Shown piece after piece: positions 25,646 to 34,768 of a stretch of DNA of 64,000 nt. Both the position numbers and the translations under genes were made by a program. The stretch lies in assembly GCA_035626475.1 (NCBI GenBank), contig DASPNP010000027.1, positions 13,760 through 77,759 of the forward strand, given 5' to 3'. The DNA is from DASPKT01 sp035626475 (GTDB lineage: Bacteria > Pseudomonadota > Alphaproteobacteria > Azospirillales > Azospirillaceae). The notes beneath the pieces are model-generated. The model was not told where the DNA came from, searched no databases, and saw nothing but the letters and a program-made list of their open reading frames with translations. Every line of letters begins with the position of its first letter. The stretch's first letter is position 1.

Positions 25646-26965
25646 ATGACCTGCCCGAACCGTACCGCCGACTTGCCGTCGTCGTTCCTGCGCCTGGCCC
25701 GCCGCCTCGCCGGTGACCGGCAGGGCGCCTCCATGGTCGCCTTCGCCGTGTCGCTGCCCATGCTGGCCGGAGGCGTCGGCATGGGGGTGGAGACGGGCCT
25801 CTGGTACATGACCAAGCGCCAGGCGCAGACGGCGGCCGACGCCGCCGCCCTGTCGGGCGCGCTGGAGCTGCGCCGGGGCGACGACACGGCCATCCGGGCG
25901 GCGGCGGCGCGCGAGGCGACACGCAACGGCTTCCAGGCCGGCACCTCGGCCATGGGCACCACCGGCGTGGCGACGGCGCGGGTGACGCTCGCCGGCGGCC
26001 GGCAGGGCGTCGAGGTGGTGGTGACGCGCCAGACGCGCCTGCTCTTCTCCAGCCTGTTCCTGACCGCGCCCGTGTCCATCGCCGCCCGTGCCGTGGCGGC
26101 GGTGGAGAATGGCGGCGACGCCTGCGTGCTGGCGCTGGACCGGAGCGCATCGGGCGCCCTGACCATCACCGGCAGCACCCAGGTGAGCATGGCCGGCTGC
26201 GTGCTGGCCTCCAACTCCGCGGCGAACGGGGCGCTGTCGGTGGGCGGCAGCGCCTCGCTGGGGGCGGAGGGGCTGTGGACGGTCGGCACCATCGCCGGCG
26301 CCGACTCCCCCAAGGTCAGCCTCACCGGTGGGGATTCCGCGCGGGTGCAGCGGGCCTGGCCGCTGCCGGACCCCTACGCGCACCTCGATTTGTCGGCGCC
26401 CGCGGGCTGTACCCGCAACAGCAAGCTGAACGTCAACGGCCCGCAGACCATCAGCCCCGGCACCTACTGCAACGACATCCAGGTGGTGAGCAACGGCGTG
26501 CTGACCCTGCGGCCGGGGGTCTACCATCTGAAGAACGCCAGCCTGACGGTCGGCGGCCAGGGGACGGTCCGCTGCGACTGCCTGCCGGGGCAGGGGGTGA
26601 CGATCATCCTGACCGGCACCAGCCCCGGCACGGTGGACATCCGCGGCGGCGCCTCGGTGGTGCTGAGCGCGCCCAGCGCCGCCACCGATCCCTACCGCGG
26701 CGTCATCTTCGCGCAGAGCCGCCAGGCGGCGGTCGGCGGCGACAACAAGTTCAACGGCGGCTCCGGCATGGTGCTGCAGGGCGCGGTCTATTTCCCCAAC
26801 CAGTCGGTCGACTGGCTGGGCAACGACACCAGCAACCTGCTGGGCTGCGCCAAGATCATCGGCCGCACCGTCACCTTCTCCGGCAACAGCCGCCTCGCCA
26901 ATGCCGGCTGCGCGGCGCTGGGGACCGAGCCGATGCAGACCCGTTCGGCCCGGCTGGTGGAGTAG
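25646..26965 (+). CDS. TadG-like pilus-assembly protein
   Basis: 439-residue protein with the Tad_N/TadG N-terminus: a basic stretch, DRQGASMVAFAVSLPMLAGGVG (single membrane segment), then MTKRQAQTAADAAALSGALE, the conserved minor-pseudopilin helix. The rest (from about residue 165) is an extracellular beta-rich region with repeated Gly/Ser motifs (SVGGSASLG, LTVGGQGTV, VDIRGGASV) and four or more cysteines that may form disulfides. In Tad systems such proteins initiate or anchor Flp pili. ATG 25646 is chosen because the upstream frame lacks a ribosome site. First of three linked pseudopilin-like genes; no CpaA-F genes are in the window. Confidence 0.85.
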   Translation: MTCPNRTADLPSSFLRLARRLAGDRQGASMVAFAVSLPMLAGGVGMGVETGLWYMTKRQAQTAADAAALSGALELRRGDDTAIRAAAAREATRNGFQAGTSAMGTTGVATARVTLAGGRQGVEVVVTRQTRLLFSSLFLTAPVSIAARAVAAVENGGDACVLALDRSASGALTITGSTQVSMAGCVLASNSAANGALSVGGSASLGAEGLWTVGTIAGADSPKVSLTGGDSARVQRAWPLPDPYAHLDLSAPAGCTRNSKLNVNGPQTISPGTYCNDIQVVSNGVLTLRPGVYHLKNASLTVGGQGTVRCDCLPGQGVTIILTGTSPGTVDIRGGASVVLSAPSAATDPYRGVIFAQSRQAAVGGDNKFNGGSGMVLQGAVYFPNQSVDWLGNDTSNLLGCAKIIGRTVTFSGNSRLANAGCAALGTEPMQTRSARLVE

Positions 26966-26970
26966 CGGCC

Positions 26971-27426
26971 ATGCGGAACCTGGCGCGGCGCCTCGCGTCG
27001 CTGGGGCGGAACCGGGACGGGGCCATTGCCATCGAGACGGCGGTGCTGGCGCCGGTGGCGGTGCTGATGCTGGTGGGGCTGGTCGACCACGGCCTGCTGG
27101 CGCAGCGCTCCATGGCGCTGACCGCGGCGGCGCGCTCCGGGGTGCAGGCCTACATGCAGGCTCCCGGCACCGGCGGTGCCGGAATCGCCCGGTCGGTGGC
27201 GCTGGCGGCGCTGCCGACCACGGGCTCGACGCCGACCGCCACCGCCGCGCAGAGCTGCGAGTGCCCGGGCGCCGCCACCGGCGACTGCGCCACGCTGGTC
27301 TGCACCGGCGCGCCGCGCGCCTACCTGACCGTCACGGTCGCCCAGGAATATTCGACCCTGATGCGCTATCCCTGGCTGCCCAGCCCGACGCGGCTGAGCG
27401 GCCGCGCCGTCCTGCGGGTGCGGTGA
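26971..27426 (+). CDS. TadE-like pseudopilin
   Basis: 151-residue protein with a TadE-type start: NRDGAIAIETAVLAPVAVLMLVGLVDHGLL. The Glu following Ile (AIET) is the residue conserved in pseudopilin-like helices and marks the processing region. A short extracytoplasmic domain has four cysteines (QSCECPG, DCATLVC) and a Pro-rich end. It starts 6 bp after the TadG-like stop and its TGA overlaps the ATG of the next gene by one base, so the three genes are translationally linked. Presumably a minor pilin. Confidence 0.8.
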   Translation: MRNLARRLASLGRNRDGAIAIETAVLAPVAVLMLVGLVDHGLLAQRSMALTAAARSGVQAYMQAPGTGGAGIARSVALAALPTTGSTPTATAAQSCECPGAATGDCATLVCTGAPRAYLTVTVAQEYSTLMRYPWLPSPTRLSGRAVLRVR

Positions 27427-27809
27427 TGGGCGGGCTGCTCCTCCGGCTGGCCCGGGGCCGCGACGGCTCGACGACCGTGGAGTCGGCGCTGAGCCTGCCG
27501 ATCCTGGTCATGTTCATCGTCGGCACGCTGGAGCTCGGCCGCATCCTCTGGCTCTACGGCGCGCTGTGGAACGCCACGCAGGAGGCCGGGCGCCTCGCCA
27601 TGACCCGGGCCGGGCAGTGCGGGGCCGGCGCCGCCGCGCGCTTCACCGCGGTGATGCCCCACGTGCCCGCGATCATCGTGCCCACCACCCAGGTGCAATC
27701 GGGCCTGACCCTCTGCACGCTCAGCACGCAGCTGCCGGTCAGCATCGCGCTCGGCTGGCTGGACATGCCGATCACGCTGCGCGCCCGCATCACCGTGCCC
27801 AGCCCCTGA
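27426..27809 (+). CDS. TadE family pseudopilin
   Basis: 127-residue minor pseudopilin with RDGSTTVESALSLPILVMFIVGTLELGRILW, a classical TadE motif with Glu at the +5-like position, and an amphipathic extension. Two cysteines (GQCG and TLCTL) may form a disulfide. ATG overlaps the stop of the preceding gene (TGATG). Last gene of the tad-like group. No prepilin peptidase, secretin or ATPase is adjacent, so it depends on machinery encoded elsewhere if functional. Confidence 0.82.
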   Translation: MGGLLLRLARGRDGSTTVESALSLPILVMFIVGTLELGRILWLYGALWNATQEAGRLAMTRAGQCGAGAAARFTAVMPHVPAIIVPTTQVQSGLTLCTLSTQLPVSIALGWLDMPITLRARITVPSP

Positions 27810-27813
27810 AAAG

Positions 27814-27843
27814 CGAAAGGGCGGCGCCCCGCGACGCCGCCCT
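27814..27843 (-). terminator. Terminator of hpd, shared convergent gap
   Basis: The stem AGGGCGGCG / CGCCGCCCT (27818-27826, 27835-27843) is followed on the minus strand by CTTTCGCTTTT. It lies between the convergent tadE-like and hpd genes and best suits hpd transcripts. Confidence 0.7.
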
Positions 27844-27868
27844 CCTGATGCTCCCTCGGCGGGAGGAC

Positions 27869-28990
<1,122 letters not shown>

Positions 28991-29131
28991 GGTTCTTCCC
29001 TCCCCAGGAAAGCAATTTCGTGAGGTCATCATTCTATGCCCGCAGCGAAGGGCATGTCCTTGCGATTTCGGGGCTCATCGGGCCAAAATCGGGCAATATC
29101 CTGCCGCGATCTGGCAAGAAGGGGACCGGTC

Positions 29132-29608
29132 ATGGGGAAAAGCAGCTTGGACGCGGCAGATCTGCGCATCCTGGAGGCGCTGCAGCGCAACGGGCGGCTC
29201 TCCAACGTCGACCTGGCCGACAAGGTGGGCCTGTCGCCCAGCCCCTGCCTGCGCCGGGTGAAGGATCTGGAGGAGGAGGGCTACATCCAGGGCTACGCCG
29301 CCATCCTGGACCGGCGCAAGCTGGGGCTGGGGGTCGTCGCCTTCGTCGAGGTGAAGATCGACCAGAACGCCGAGGGCGACGCCATCTTCCGCCGCTCCGT
29401 GGCGCAGATCCCGGAGATCGTCTCCTGCTTCGTCATGACCGGCGCCATGGATTATCTGCTGCAGATCGTCGTGCCGGACCTGGACGCCTACGCCGAGGTG
29501 GCGATGAAGCGCATCCTGCAGATCCCCGGGGTCAGCGACATGCGCTCCAGCTTCATCATCGACGTGGTCAAGCACAGCACGGCGCTGCCGCTGCCGGCGG
29601 CGCGGTGA
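29132..29608 (+). CDS. Lrp/AsnC family transcriptional regulator
   Basis: 158-residue regulator: N-terminal winged helix (DAADLRILEALQRNGRLSNVDLADKVGLSPSPCLRRVKDLEEEG) and C-terminal RAM/AsnC ligand-binding domain with the VVAFVEVKID strand and GAMDYLLQIVVPDL. It normally binds an amino acid or keto-acid effector as an octamer. ATG 29132 has AAGAAGGGG upstream. Its divergence from hpd across 141 bp suggests it controls hpd in response to an aromatic amino acid (inference). A dyad GATTT...AAATC at 29064-29090 lies in the shared region. Confidence 0.93.
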   Translation: MGKSSLDAADLRILEALQRNGRLSNVDLADKVGLSPSPCLRRVKDLEEEGYIQGYAAILDRRKLGLGVVAFVEVKIDQNAEGDAIFRRSVAQIPEIVSCFVMTGAMDYLLQIVVPDLDAYAEVAMKRILQIPGVSDMRSSFIIDVVKHSTALPLPAAR

Positions 29609-29612
29609 GGGC

Positions 29613-29885
29613 TCAGCCCAGCAGGAACCAGAGCGCGCCGGCGAGGTTCGCCAGTCCGAACGGCCTGACCCAGGCGCCATCCAGGACGAGATACTCACCG
29701 CTCACCCGTACCGACAGGCGACCGGCCAACAGGCAGAACAGGCCGAGGCCCGCCATCATGCCGCCCGTGAAGGCTCCCCCGCTGCGCTCCAGCAGCAGGG
29801 CCAGGAGCCCGCCGACCAAGGCGCAGGCGATCGTGCCGGCATGGATCGCCACATCCTGGCGGCTCGTCTCGTCGGCCCCGTCCAA
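29613..29885 (-). CDS. Small three-helix membrane protein, unknown
   Basis: I do not recognise this family. The frame encodes 90 residues from a TTG at 29885 that has GGGAGGAAG just upstream. Hydrophobic segments: IHAGTIACALVGGLLALLL, GAFTGGMMAGLGLFCLLAG, and FGLANLAGALWFLLG at the C-terminus, giving three probable membrane helices. A TATAAAG-like -10 occurs about 30 bp upstream on the minus strand, in AT-rich sequence. Longer in-frame starts (to 30092) read through the neighbour's promoter and are not favoured. It ends 5 bp after the convergent Lrp-type gene. Confidence 0.6.
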   Translation of the reverse strand: MDGADETSRQDVAIHAGTIACALVGGLLALLLERSGGAFTGGMMAGLGLFCLLAGRLSVRVSGEYLVLDGAWVRPFGLANLAGALWFLLG

Positions 29886-30039
29886 TCGCTTCCTCCCGGT
29901 TCGTGGATAACCTTTATAGCATTCTCCAAAGAGGTGTGGCGACCGGACGCAGCCCCGCGCCCCAATTCGGTTAAGGTTCGCGCGCGATACTGCGGCGACC
30001 CGGGTGGGCAGGGGCCCACCCGCGTGCCGGACTGACGCC

Positions 30040-30975
30040 ATGATCCACCATCTCTCCCATTCGCCCCTCCAGCCCCATGAGGGCACCGTCACGCTGACCG
30101 ACGGGCGCGTGCTGGGCTATGCCTGCTACGGCGATCCGGCGGCGCCGCCGGTGTTGTATTTCCACGGCTTCCCCGGCTGCCGCACCGAACCGGCGATGAT
30201 CAATGTCCACGGCGTGCGACTGATCGCGGTGGAGCGGCCGGGCTACGGCCTGTCCGACCCGAAGGACGGACGCACCCTGCTGGACTGGCCGCGTGACGTG
30301 GCGCAGCTGATCGAGACGCTGGAACTGGACCGCCCCTATGTCGTCGGCATGTCCGGCGGCGCGCCCTACGCCGCCGCCTGCGCCTACGCGCTGGGCGACC
30401 GCTTGTCGGGGGCGGCGCTGCTGGCCGGCATCGCCCCGCCCAACCTGGGCTGGGAGGCCGGCAGCCCGGCCGGCGCGCTGATGGCGATGGGGCGGCGGCC
30501 GCTGGCCCTGCGCCTGGCGGCCAAGGCGCTGCTGCGCATGCTGCGGCACGGCGACGCCTTCAGCGCCATGGCCGCGCTCAGCAACAAGCTGGGCGCCATC
30601 CCTGGCCTGGATGTCCGTATGCCCAAGCCCGCCGTGACCGAGCGCGTCATCGCCGGCTGGCGCCACGCGCTGCGCCACGGCGTCCACGGGCCGCTGGGCG
30701 ACGCGCTGGTCTACGGCCAGCCCTGGGGCTTCGACATCGCGGACATCCGCATCCCCGTCGCCATCTGGCACGGCGGCGCCGACCGGACGGTGCCGGTGGC
30801 GGCGGCGCATGCCTATGCCGCCGGCATTCCCGGCGCCCGGCTGCACATCCGCGAGGGGGAGAGCCACTTCTCCCTGATCTTCCGCCATTACGGCGCCGTG
30901 CTGGCCGACCTGCTGCGCCACCGTGCGGAGCCCGGCCAGCCCGGGCGGGCGGCGGACTGGAGCCGCGTGGCCTGA
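30040..30975 (+). CDS. Alpha/beta hydrolase
   Basis: 311-residue serine hydrolase. Core motifs: oxyanion loop VLYFHGFPGCRTE, nucleophile elbow VVGMSGGAPYA (Ser in GMSGG), acid Asp in HGGADRTVP and catalytic His in EGESHFSLIF. The HGFPG start and YGCYGDP-like region resemble epoxide-hydrolase/haloperoxidase-like hydrolases. No signal peptide. Substrate unknown. The ATG at 30040 begins MIHHLSHSPLQPHEGTV. It ends 8 bp from the convergent catalase-like gene. Confidence 0.88.
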   Translation: MIHHLSHSPLQPHEGTVTLTDGRVLGYACYGDPAAPPVLYFHGFPGCRTEPAMINVHGVRLIAVERPGYGLSDPKDGRTLLDWPRDVAQLIETLELDRPYVVGMSGGAPYAAACAYALGDRLSGAALLAGIAPPNLGWEAGSPAGALMAMGRRPLALRLAAKALLRMLRHGDAFSAMAALSNKLGAIPGLDVRMPKPAVTERVIAGWRHALRHGVHGPLGDALVYGQPWGFDIADIRIPVAIWHGGADRTVPVAAAHAYAAGIPGARLHIREGESHFSLIFRHYGAVLADLLRHRAEPGQPGRAADWSRVA

Positions 30976-30982
30976 GGCGGGG

Positions 30983-32131
30983 TCAGGTCCCCGCCACCTG
31001 CGCCCGGCCGGCGGTCTCGCGCCGCAGTTCGAAGATGCGCTCGTAGATCGCCTTGCGCATGCGGTTCACCGCGCCCAGCGGCCGGTGCTCGGGCAGGGCG
31101 TGCCAGGGCGAGTAGGACAGCGCCTCGCAGGCCGCGTTCTTCTCCGGCGTGTCGAACTCCTGCTGCGGGATCTCGATCCGCGCCACCTCGTAGAAGGGGG
31201 CCTCCGCCTCCTTCCACTCGTAGCGGGGGTCCTCGACGCTCATCGCGTCCGAGGTGCGCGGCTGCGCCATCAGCTTCATGCAGGCGCCGCCGGCCGCCAG
31301 CTGGGCCCGCATCGCCGCGCGCAGATAGTTCGGATCGTCGGTTTCGGGGATGACCACCGGCTTCGCCTCGCAGGGCATGGCCGAGTACTTCACCGCCTTG
31401 GCGCCGGCGCCCGTGCCCAGCTGGTAGGGCACCATGGACCAGTAGCGGGTGTTCAGCGGGTTGTCGATGCGCGAGCTGGTGGCCTGGACGGCGTTGATCG
31501 TGCCCTTGATCCCGATGGCGAGCGGCACCAGGACCGGCTGCAGCTTCTGGGTCAGCGCGTCGGGGCTGTCGGTGTAGCCGACCAGCTTGACGTAGTCCGC
31601 GGCCTTGCCCACCAGGAAGGTCGGGTGGTTGATCATGATGAAGTCCTGCGCCGGCGCCTGGCCCGGCGCCACGGTCAGCGGCGCGCCAGGCAGGTTGTGC
31701 ACCTTCACCGCCATGCCGCGCCCGTCCTTCTCATAATCGGGGCGCGACGGCTTCTCGTTGGAGTTGGAGAAACGGATGGTGGCCGGATAGCTGCCGGGGG
31801 TGGCGAACAGGCCCTGGCGCACCTGCTCCGGAACCTCGGCCGGCACGGTGAATGTCGCCATGACGCAGCCGTGCGGCTTGGGGTGCGCGTCGCGCCGGAC
31901 CGGCACGTCGGCATAAAGGCGCAGCAGATGGGCGTGGATGATGGCGGCGATGCGGGCGGCGGAGTCGATCTCCGCCGGGTCGAGCGTCTCGCCCGGCCCG
32001 TCAGCCTTGGGATAGGTGTCCGCCGCGATGGGCCGGTAATAGGCGTCGCCCCGTTCGGCGCAGCCGGCCAGCAACGCCAGGCACAGGCCGCCCACCGGTA
32101 GCGCCAACGGCCCACGGATCGATCCCCTCAT
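30983..32131 (-). CDS. Catalase-family lipoprotein (heme peroxidase-like)
   Basis: 382-residue exported protein. A lipobox (LALLAGC) ends the signal peptide, so it is probably anchored to a membrane on the periplasmic side. Catalase-like core: the distal His in KPHGCVMATFTV, the strand ATIRFSNSNEKPS, and DGRGMAVKV, as in the short 'catalase family protein' group that lacks the canonical catalase C-terminus. A proximal region LNTRYWSMVPYQLG follows. Activity as peroxide-scavenging or peroxidase is family inference. ATG 32131 has GGAGGGG upstream; the frame continues to 32155. Convergent with the alpha/beta hydrolase. Confidence 0.82.
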   Translation of the reverse strand: MRGSIRGPLALPVGGLCLALLAGCAERGDAYYRPIAADTYPKADGPGETLDPAEIDSAARIAAIIHAHLLRLYADVPVRRDAHPKPHGCVMATFTVPAEVPEQVRQGLFATPGSYPATIRFSNSNEKPSRPDYEKDGRGMAVKVHNLPGAPLTVAPGQAPAQDFIMINHPTFLVGKAADYVKLVGYTDSPDALTQKLQPVLVPLAIGIKGTINAVQATSSRIDNPLNTRYWSMVPYQLGTGAGAKAVKYSAMPCEAKPVVIPETDDPNYLRAAMRAQLAAGGACMKLMAQPRTSDAMSVEDPRYEWKEAEAPFYEVARIEIPQQEFDTPEKNAACEALSYSPWHALPEHRPLGAVNRMRKAIYERIFELRRETAGRAQVAGT

Positions 32132-32235
32132 CCCCACTCCCCTCCGGTACCACATTCGGATTATCTAATCCGGACAGGGTCGCACGACGTCGGCCGTGCA
32201 CGCAATAGGAGAGGAATGGGCGGGGAGCCACAGTC

Positions 32236-32433
32236 TCAGGGCAGGGCGAGCTGGCTTTCGCGCACCACCCGCTCGACGCCGTCCCGGGCGTTCTTGACGC
32301 GGTACTGCAGCTCAAGCCCGTCCGTCGGCATCAGCCGCATGACCTCGTAGAGGCCGGTGGAGGCTTGGCGCTCCTCGAAGCGTCCGGGGGTGAAGGCCAG
32401 GGACTGGCCGAGCTTGAACTTGTGGATTTCCAT
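32236..32433 (-). CDS. Small conserved alphaproteobacterial protein (65 aa), function unknown
   Basis: 65-residue basic protein: FKLGQSLAFTPGRFEER, then LYEVMRLMPTDGLELQYRVKNARDGVERVVRESQLA. I recall similar short proteins with the same YEV..LLP....QYRIKN....ERVV.E..L pattern in many alphaproteobacteria, with no assigned role. Likely a compact SH3-like beta barrel. The ATG at 32433 follows GGAGAAAGCC. The frame is open to 32658 but only because of a tandem repeat in the upstream region. It is separated from the catalase-like gene by 104 bp. Confidence 0.72.
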   Translation of the reverse strand: MEIHKFKLGQSLAFTPGRFEERQASTGLYEVMRLMPTDGLELQYRVKNARDGVERVVRESQLALP

Positions 32434-32881
32434 GATGGCTTTCTCCTGGTCGGAAGGGTGGTCCCGGGCCCCGGCCGGCCGTTTCCGGATCGGGGCGCCC
32501 CTGCCGGATGTCGGTGCCGGCGGGCGGGTGCGGGACAATGCGTGGGCCGACAATGCACGGGACGATAATGCGCGGAACAGTGATTGAAGGCCGCTGCGCC
32601 ATCGGGAGCCACCATAGGCCCCCGGGGCCGCAATACTCAACCGCCATTCCGGCGCCATCCGCTATTCCCGCCGGCCGGCCCGATCCTACCGAATTCGTAT
32701 CGAGCATTGTCCGGCCGCAAAGGCAGCGGTCTATATCTTTTGCCGGGGCTGGCATGCGGGTCATGTCCCGAATAGTACTCTTTTGTGCCTCGATGAGCTT
32801 CAAGAGATAGTTTTCCGTCCTGTCCAAGGTGTTACTTTGCGATCCCTTCCACCCGGAAGCATGATCCAGGAGAGAACCGCC
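32434..32881. other. Intergenic region between 65-aa gene and LuxR regulator
   Basis: 448 bp with no convincing gene. It contains the 15-bp tandem repeat described separately and an AT-richer part (32730-32830) just before the regulator, where promoters are expected. The frames crossing it have no family resemblance. Confidence 0.5.
32535..32579. repeat. Three tandem 15-bp repeats
   Basis: Units: ACAATGCGTGGGCCG, ACAATGCACGGGACG, ATAATGCGCGGAACA. They are direct, adjacent and diverged at 2-6 positions. They lie 102-146 bp upstream of the 65-aa gene (minus) and about 300 bp before the LuxR gene (plus). Could be regulatory binding sites; chance duplication is possible. Confidence 0.65.
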
Positions 32882-33565
32882 ATGGACGGCACAGGAATTC
32901 TGTTGATCGACCCCTGCACCCTGTTCCGGTCGGGAATGCGGCGCCTGCTGCCCGAGGATCTGCACATCGTCGCCGAGGCGTCCGATGTCGCCGGGGCGAT
33001 GCAGGTGATCGGCGGCGAGGCCGGGCGCGAGGCGATCGGCCTGGTGCTGCTTGACGTCACCCGCGAGGACCGGCTGAAGGAGGAACTCGTCGCGCTGCGC
33101 ACCGCCCTTCCCAAGGCCCGCATCATCCACCTGACCAACGTGCCGACGGCGGAGCGGGTGCAGGCGCTGTTCGAGGCCGGGGGGCAGGGGTGCCTGGGCA
33201 AGGATTGCTCGGCCGAGGCGCTGGCGCAGTCGATCCGCCTGGTCGCCATGGGCGAGAAGGTGTTCCCCTCCGACCTGATGGCCCTGCTGCAGCGCAGCGT
33301 GGCGCGGAGCCCGTCCGGCGCCGGTCCCAACGGCCTGTCGACCCGCGAGACGCAGATCCTCAGGGCCCTGCTGGCCGGCCTCAGCAACAAGGCCATCGCC
33401 ATCAATCTCGGCATCACCGAGGCGACGGTGAAGGTCCATCTGAAGAGCCTGATGAAGAAGCTCAATGTCGCCAACCGCACGCAGGCGGCGATCTGGGGCA
33501 TGAACAACGGCGTGCTGCCGGACGGCGCCGTCCAGGAACCGTTGAAGACGGCCCTGGCCGGCTGA
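32882..33565 (+). CDS. NarL/FixJ-type response regulator (REC-LuxR)
   Basis: 227-residue two-component output protein. Receiver domain 1-125: acidic pocket at LLIDPCTLFRSGM, phospho-Asp in LVLLDVTRED, Thr/Ser switch at IIHLTNVP, Lys in CLGKDCSAEAL. C-terminal LuxR HTH: LSTRETQILRALLAGLSNKAIAINLGITEATVKVHLKSLMKKL. ATG 32882 is preceded by CAGGAGAGAA. An in-frame ATG lies at 32861. No kinase is adjacent, so its partner is one of the unlinked kinases here or elsewhere. Confidence 0.92.
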   Translation: MDGTGILLIDPCTLFRSGMRRLLPEDLHIVAEASDVAGAMQVIGGEAGREAIGLVLLDVTREDRLKEELVALRTALPKARIIHLTNVPTAERVQALFEAGGQGCLGKDCSAEALAQSIRLVAMGEKVFPSDLMALLQRSVARSPSGAGPNGLSTRETQILRALLAGLSNKAIAINLGITEATVKVHLKSLMKKLNVANRTQAAIWGMNNGVLPDGAVQEPLKTALAG

Positions 33566-33593
33566 ACCGGGATACTGCGGGCCGCGGGACGGG

Positions 33594-33776
33594 TCAGCCG
33601 CGTGCTGGGCGCGGCTCCTCCGCCTTGGCGAGGCGGAGCCGCGCGGCGTCGCGCCAGCGGTCCTGCAGCACGGCGTCGCGCCGGCCCCAGGGAACGCCGG
33701 TCGGGTTGGCGCCGGCATAGAGCGTCTCGGCCAGGGTCTCGACGGCGTGCTGGCGTGATTTCTCGGACAGGGTCAT
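33594..33776 (-). CDS. Small hypothetical protein (60 aa)
   Basis: Not recognised. 60 residues, hydrophilic and largely helical: MTLSEKSRQHAVETLAETLY followed by AGANPTGVPWGRRDAVLQDRWRDAARLRL. No signal or membrane segment. The start codon has a strong GCAGGAGGCC site 11 bp upstream, which supports translation. It lies convergent to the LuxR regulator, 28 bp away. Confidence 0.6.
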   Translation of the reverse strand: MTLSEKSRQHAVETLAETLYAGANPTGVPWGRRDAVLQDRWRDAARLRLAKAEEPRPARG

Positions 33777-33885
33777 GACGTGGGCCTCCTGCGGTCGCCG
33801 GCAGGATTCGCGGCGACGGTTCGGTACGCCCGGCCGGACCAGGCGTGTCAGGGGTTCCGGCGGCGGGGCGCCCGGACGGGAGCGC

Positions 33886-34161
33886 TCAGGGATAGGCCAC
33901 CTTGCGGATGGCTTCGTACGTCAACACCGCAGCCTCGTGTTCGGCCCGGAGCCGGGCGTACTCCTCCGGGTCGCCGATGGCGGCGCGCAGCGCCCGGCTG
34001 AGCGTCTCGATGCGGGCGCTGGCCTCGTCGAGGCGCAGCTGGACCGCCGGGTCCATCGGGCGGAACGACGGGGTGGAGGAGGGAGAGGATGAGGTCGCCG
34101 CGAGGGCGGGCGCCGCCGCGGCCAGACCGAGCGCCAGCAGGACGCCTGCGACGGTCCTCAA
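33886..34161 (-). CDS. Small exported protein, unknown
   Basis: 91 residues from a TTG start: signal peptide (LRTVAGVLLALGLAAAAPALAA), a Ser/Thr/Pro linker, then a helical stretch (PAVQLRLDEASARIETLSRALRAAIGDPEEYARLRAEHEAA) with coiled-coil character. Function unknown. The TTG overlaps the TGA of the preceding 65-aa gene as TTGA, which suggests translational coupling and supports this otherwise weak start. Confidence 0.6.
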   Translation of the reverse strand: MRTVAGVLLALGLAAAAPALAATSSSPSSTPSFRPMDPAVQLRLDEASARIETLSRALRAAIGDPEEYARLRAEHEAAVLTYEAIRKVAYP

Positions 34162-34355
34162 GACACGGCGCCGGGGACGGCCGGCGCGTCGAGCCCCTTG
34201 ACCACCTGCTCCCAGAACTCGATGCGCTCGGACTTGCCGAGCTTGCGGGCGTCGGTGAGATAGCGGCCCGCCACCTCGCCGGCCGTCGGGCCCCACAGAT
34301 TGCGCAACGCGTCGGTCTGACGTTGGACGGGATCGTGGACGCGGTTGAAGCGCAT
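34158..34355 (-). CDS. Small hypothetical protein (65 aa)
   Basis: Not recognised. 65 residues: MRFNRVHDPVQRQTDALRNL, then WGPTAGEVAGRYLTDARKLGKSERIEFWEQVVKGLDA. Soluble, charged, helical. The ATG at 34355 has a CGAGGAGAC site in position; the longer frame to 34448 lacks one. Its stop overlaps the start of the exported protein downstream, so the two form a two-gene unit. Confidence 0.62.
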   Translation of the reverse strand: MRFNRVHDPVQRQTDALRNLWGPTAGEVAGRYLTDARKLGKSERIEFWEQVVKGLDAPAVPGAVS

Positions 34356-34768
34356 GGCGGGTCTCCTCGGGTGCGGCGTCGCGGAAACGCCGGACCTGAA
34401 TCCAGCGGCGACCGCCGTAGATTTCGATATGGGGATGCGTGGGTTCAATTACAAGAATCCTCACGAAATATTGTGGCGGTCGGCAAATGATTGTTGAAGA
34501 TGTTTTTCGCCGGGGCGCTGCTTTCGTATGGCGAAAACATTGAGCTGGGGGCCAATTACTTTTCATGACCGAAAAGGCTCTGCGGGGCGTGCGGCCGGGC
34601 GAGCGGGCTAACCCGCCCGGCCAGGCCGCAGGATGTTGCGCCGATCCAGCCATCCGCCGGCACGATCGTGCCGTGTCCAGGTTCCCGCAGGGCACATCCG
34701 CAAGGAAATGGCCTGCCCGCCGCGATAAACTTGCTCCCAAGACGTTATCATCCTGGGAGGGATGCGAC
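34356..34768. other. Upstream region of phhA, with two inverted repeats
   Basis: 413 bp without a gene. It contains TGTTTTTCGCC (34501-34511) facing GGCGAAAACA (34530-34539), and a GC-rich hairpin GGCCGGGC / GCCCGGCC (34593-34600, 34615-34622). The region 34440-34565 is AT-richer than average and probably carries promoters in both directions. I did not find a convincing sigma-54 (-24/-12) site, which drives phhA in some bacteria. Confidence 0.5.
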
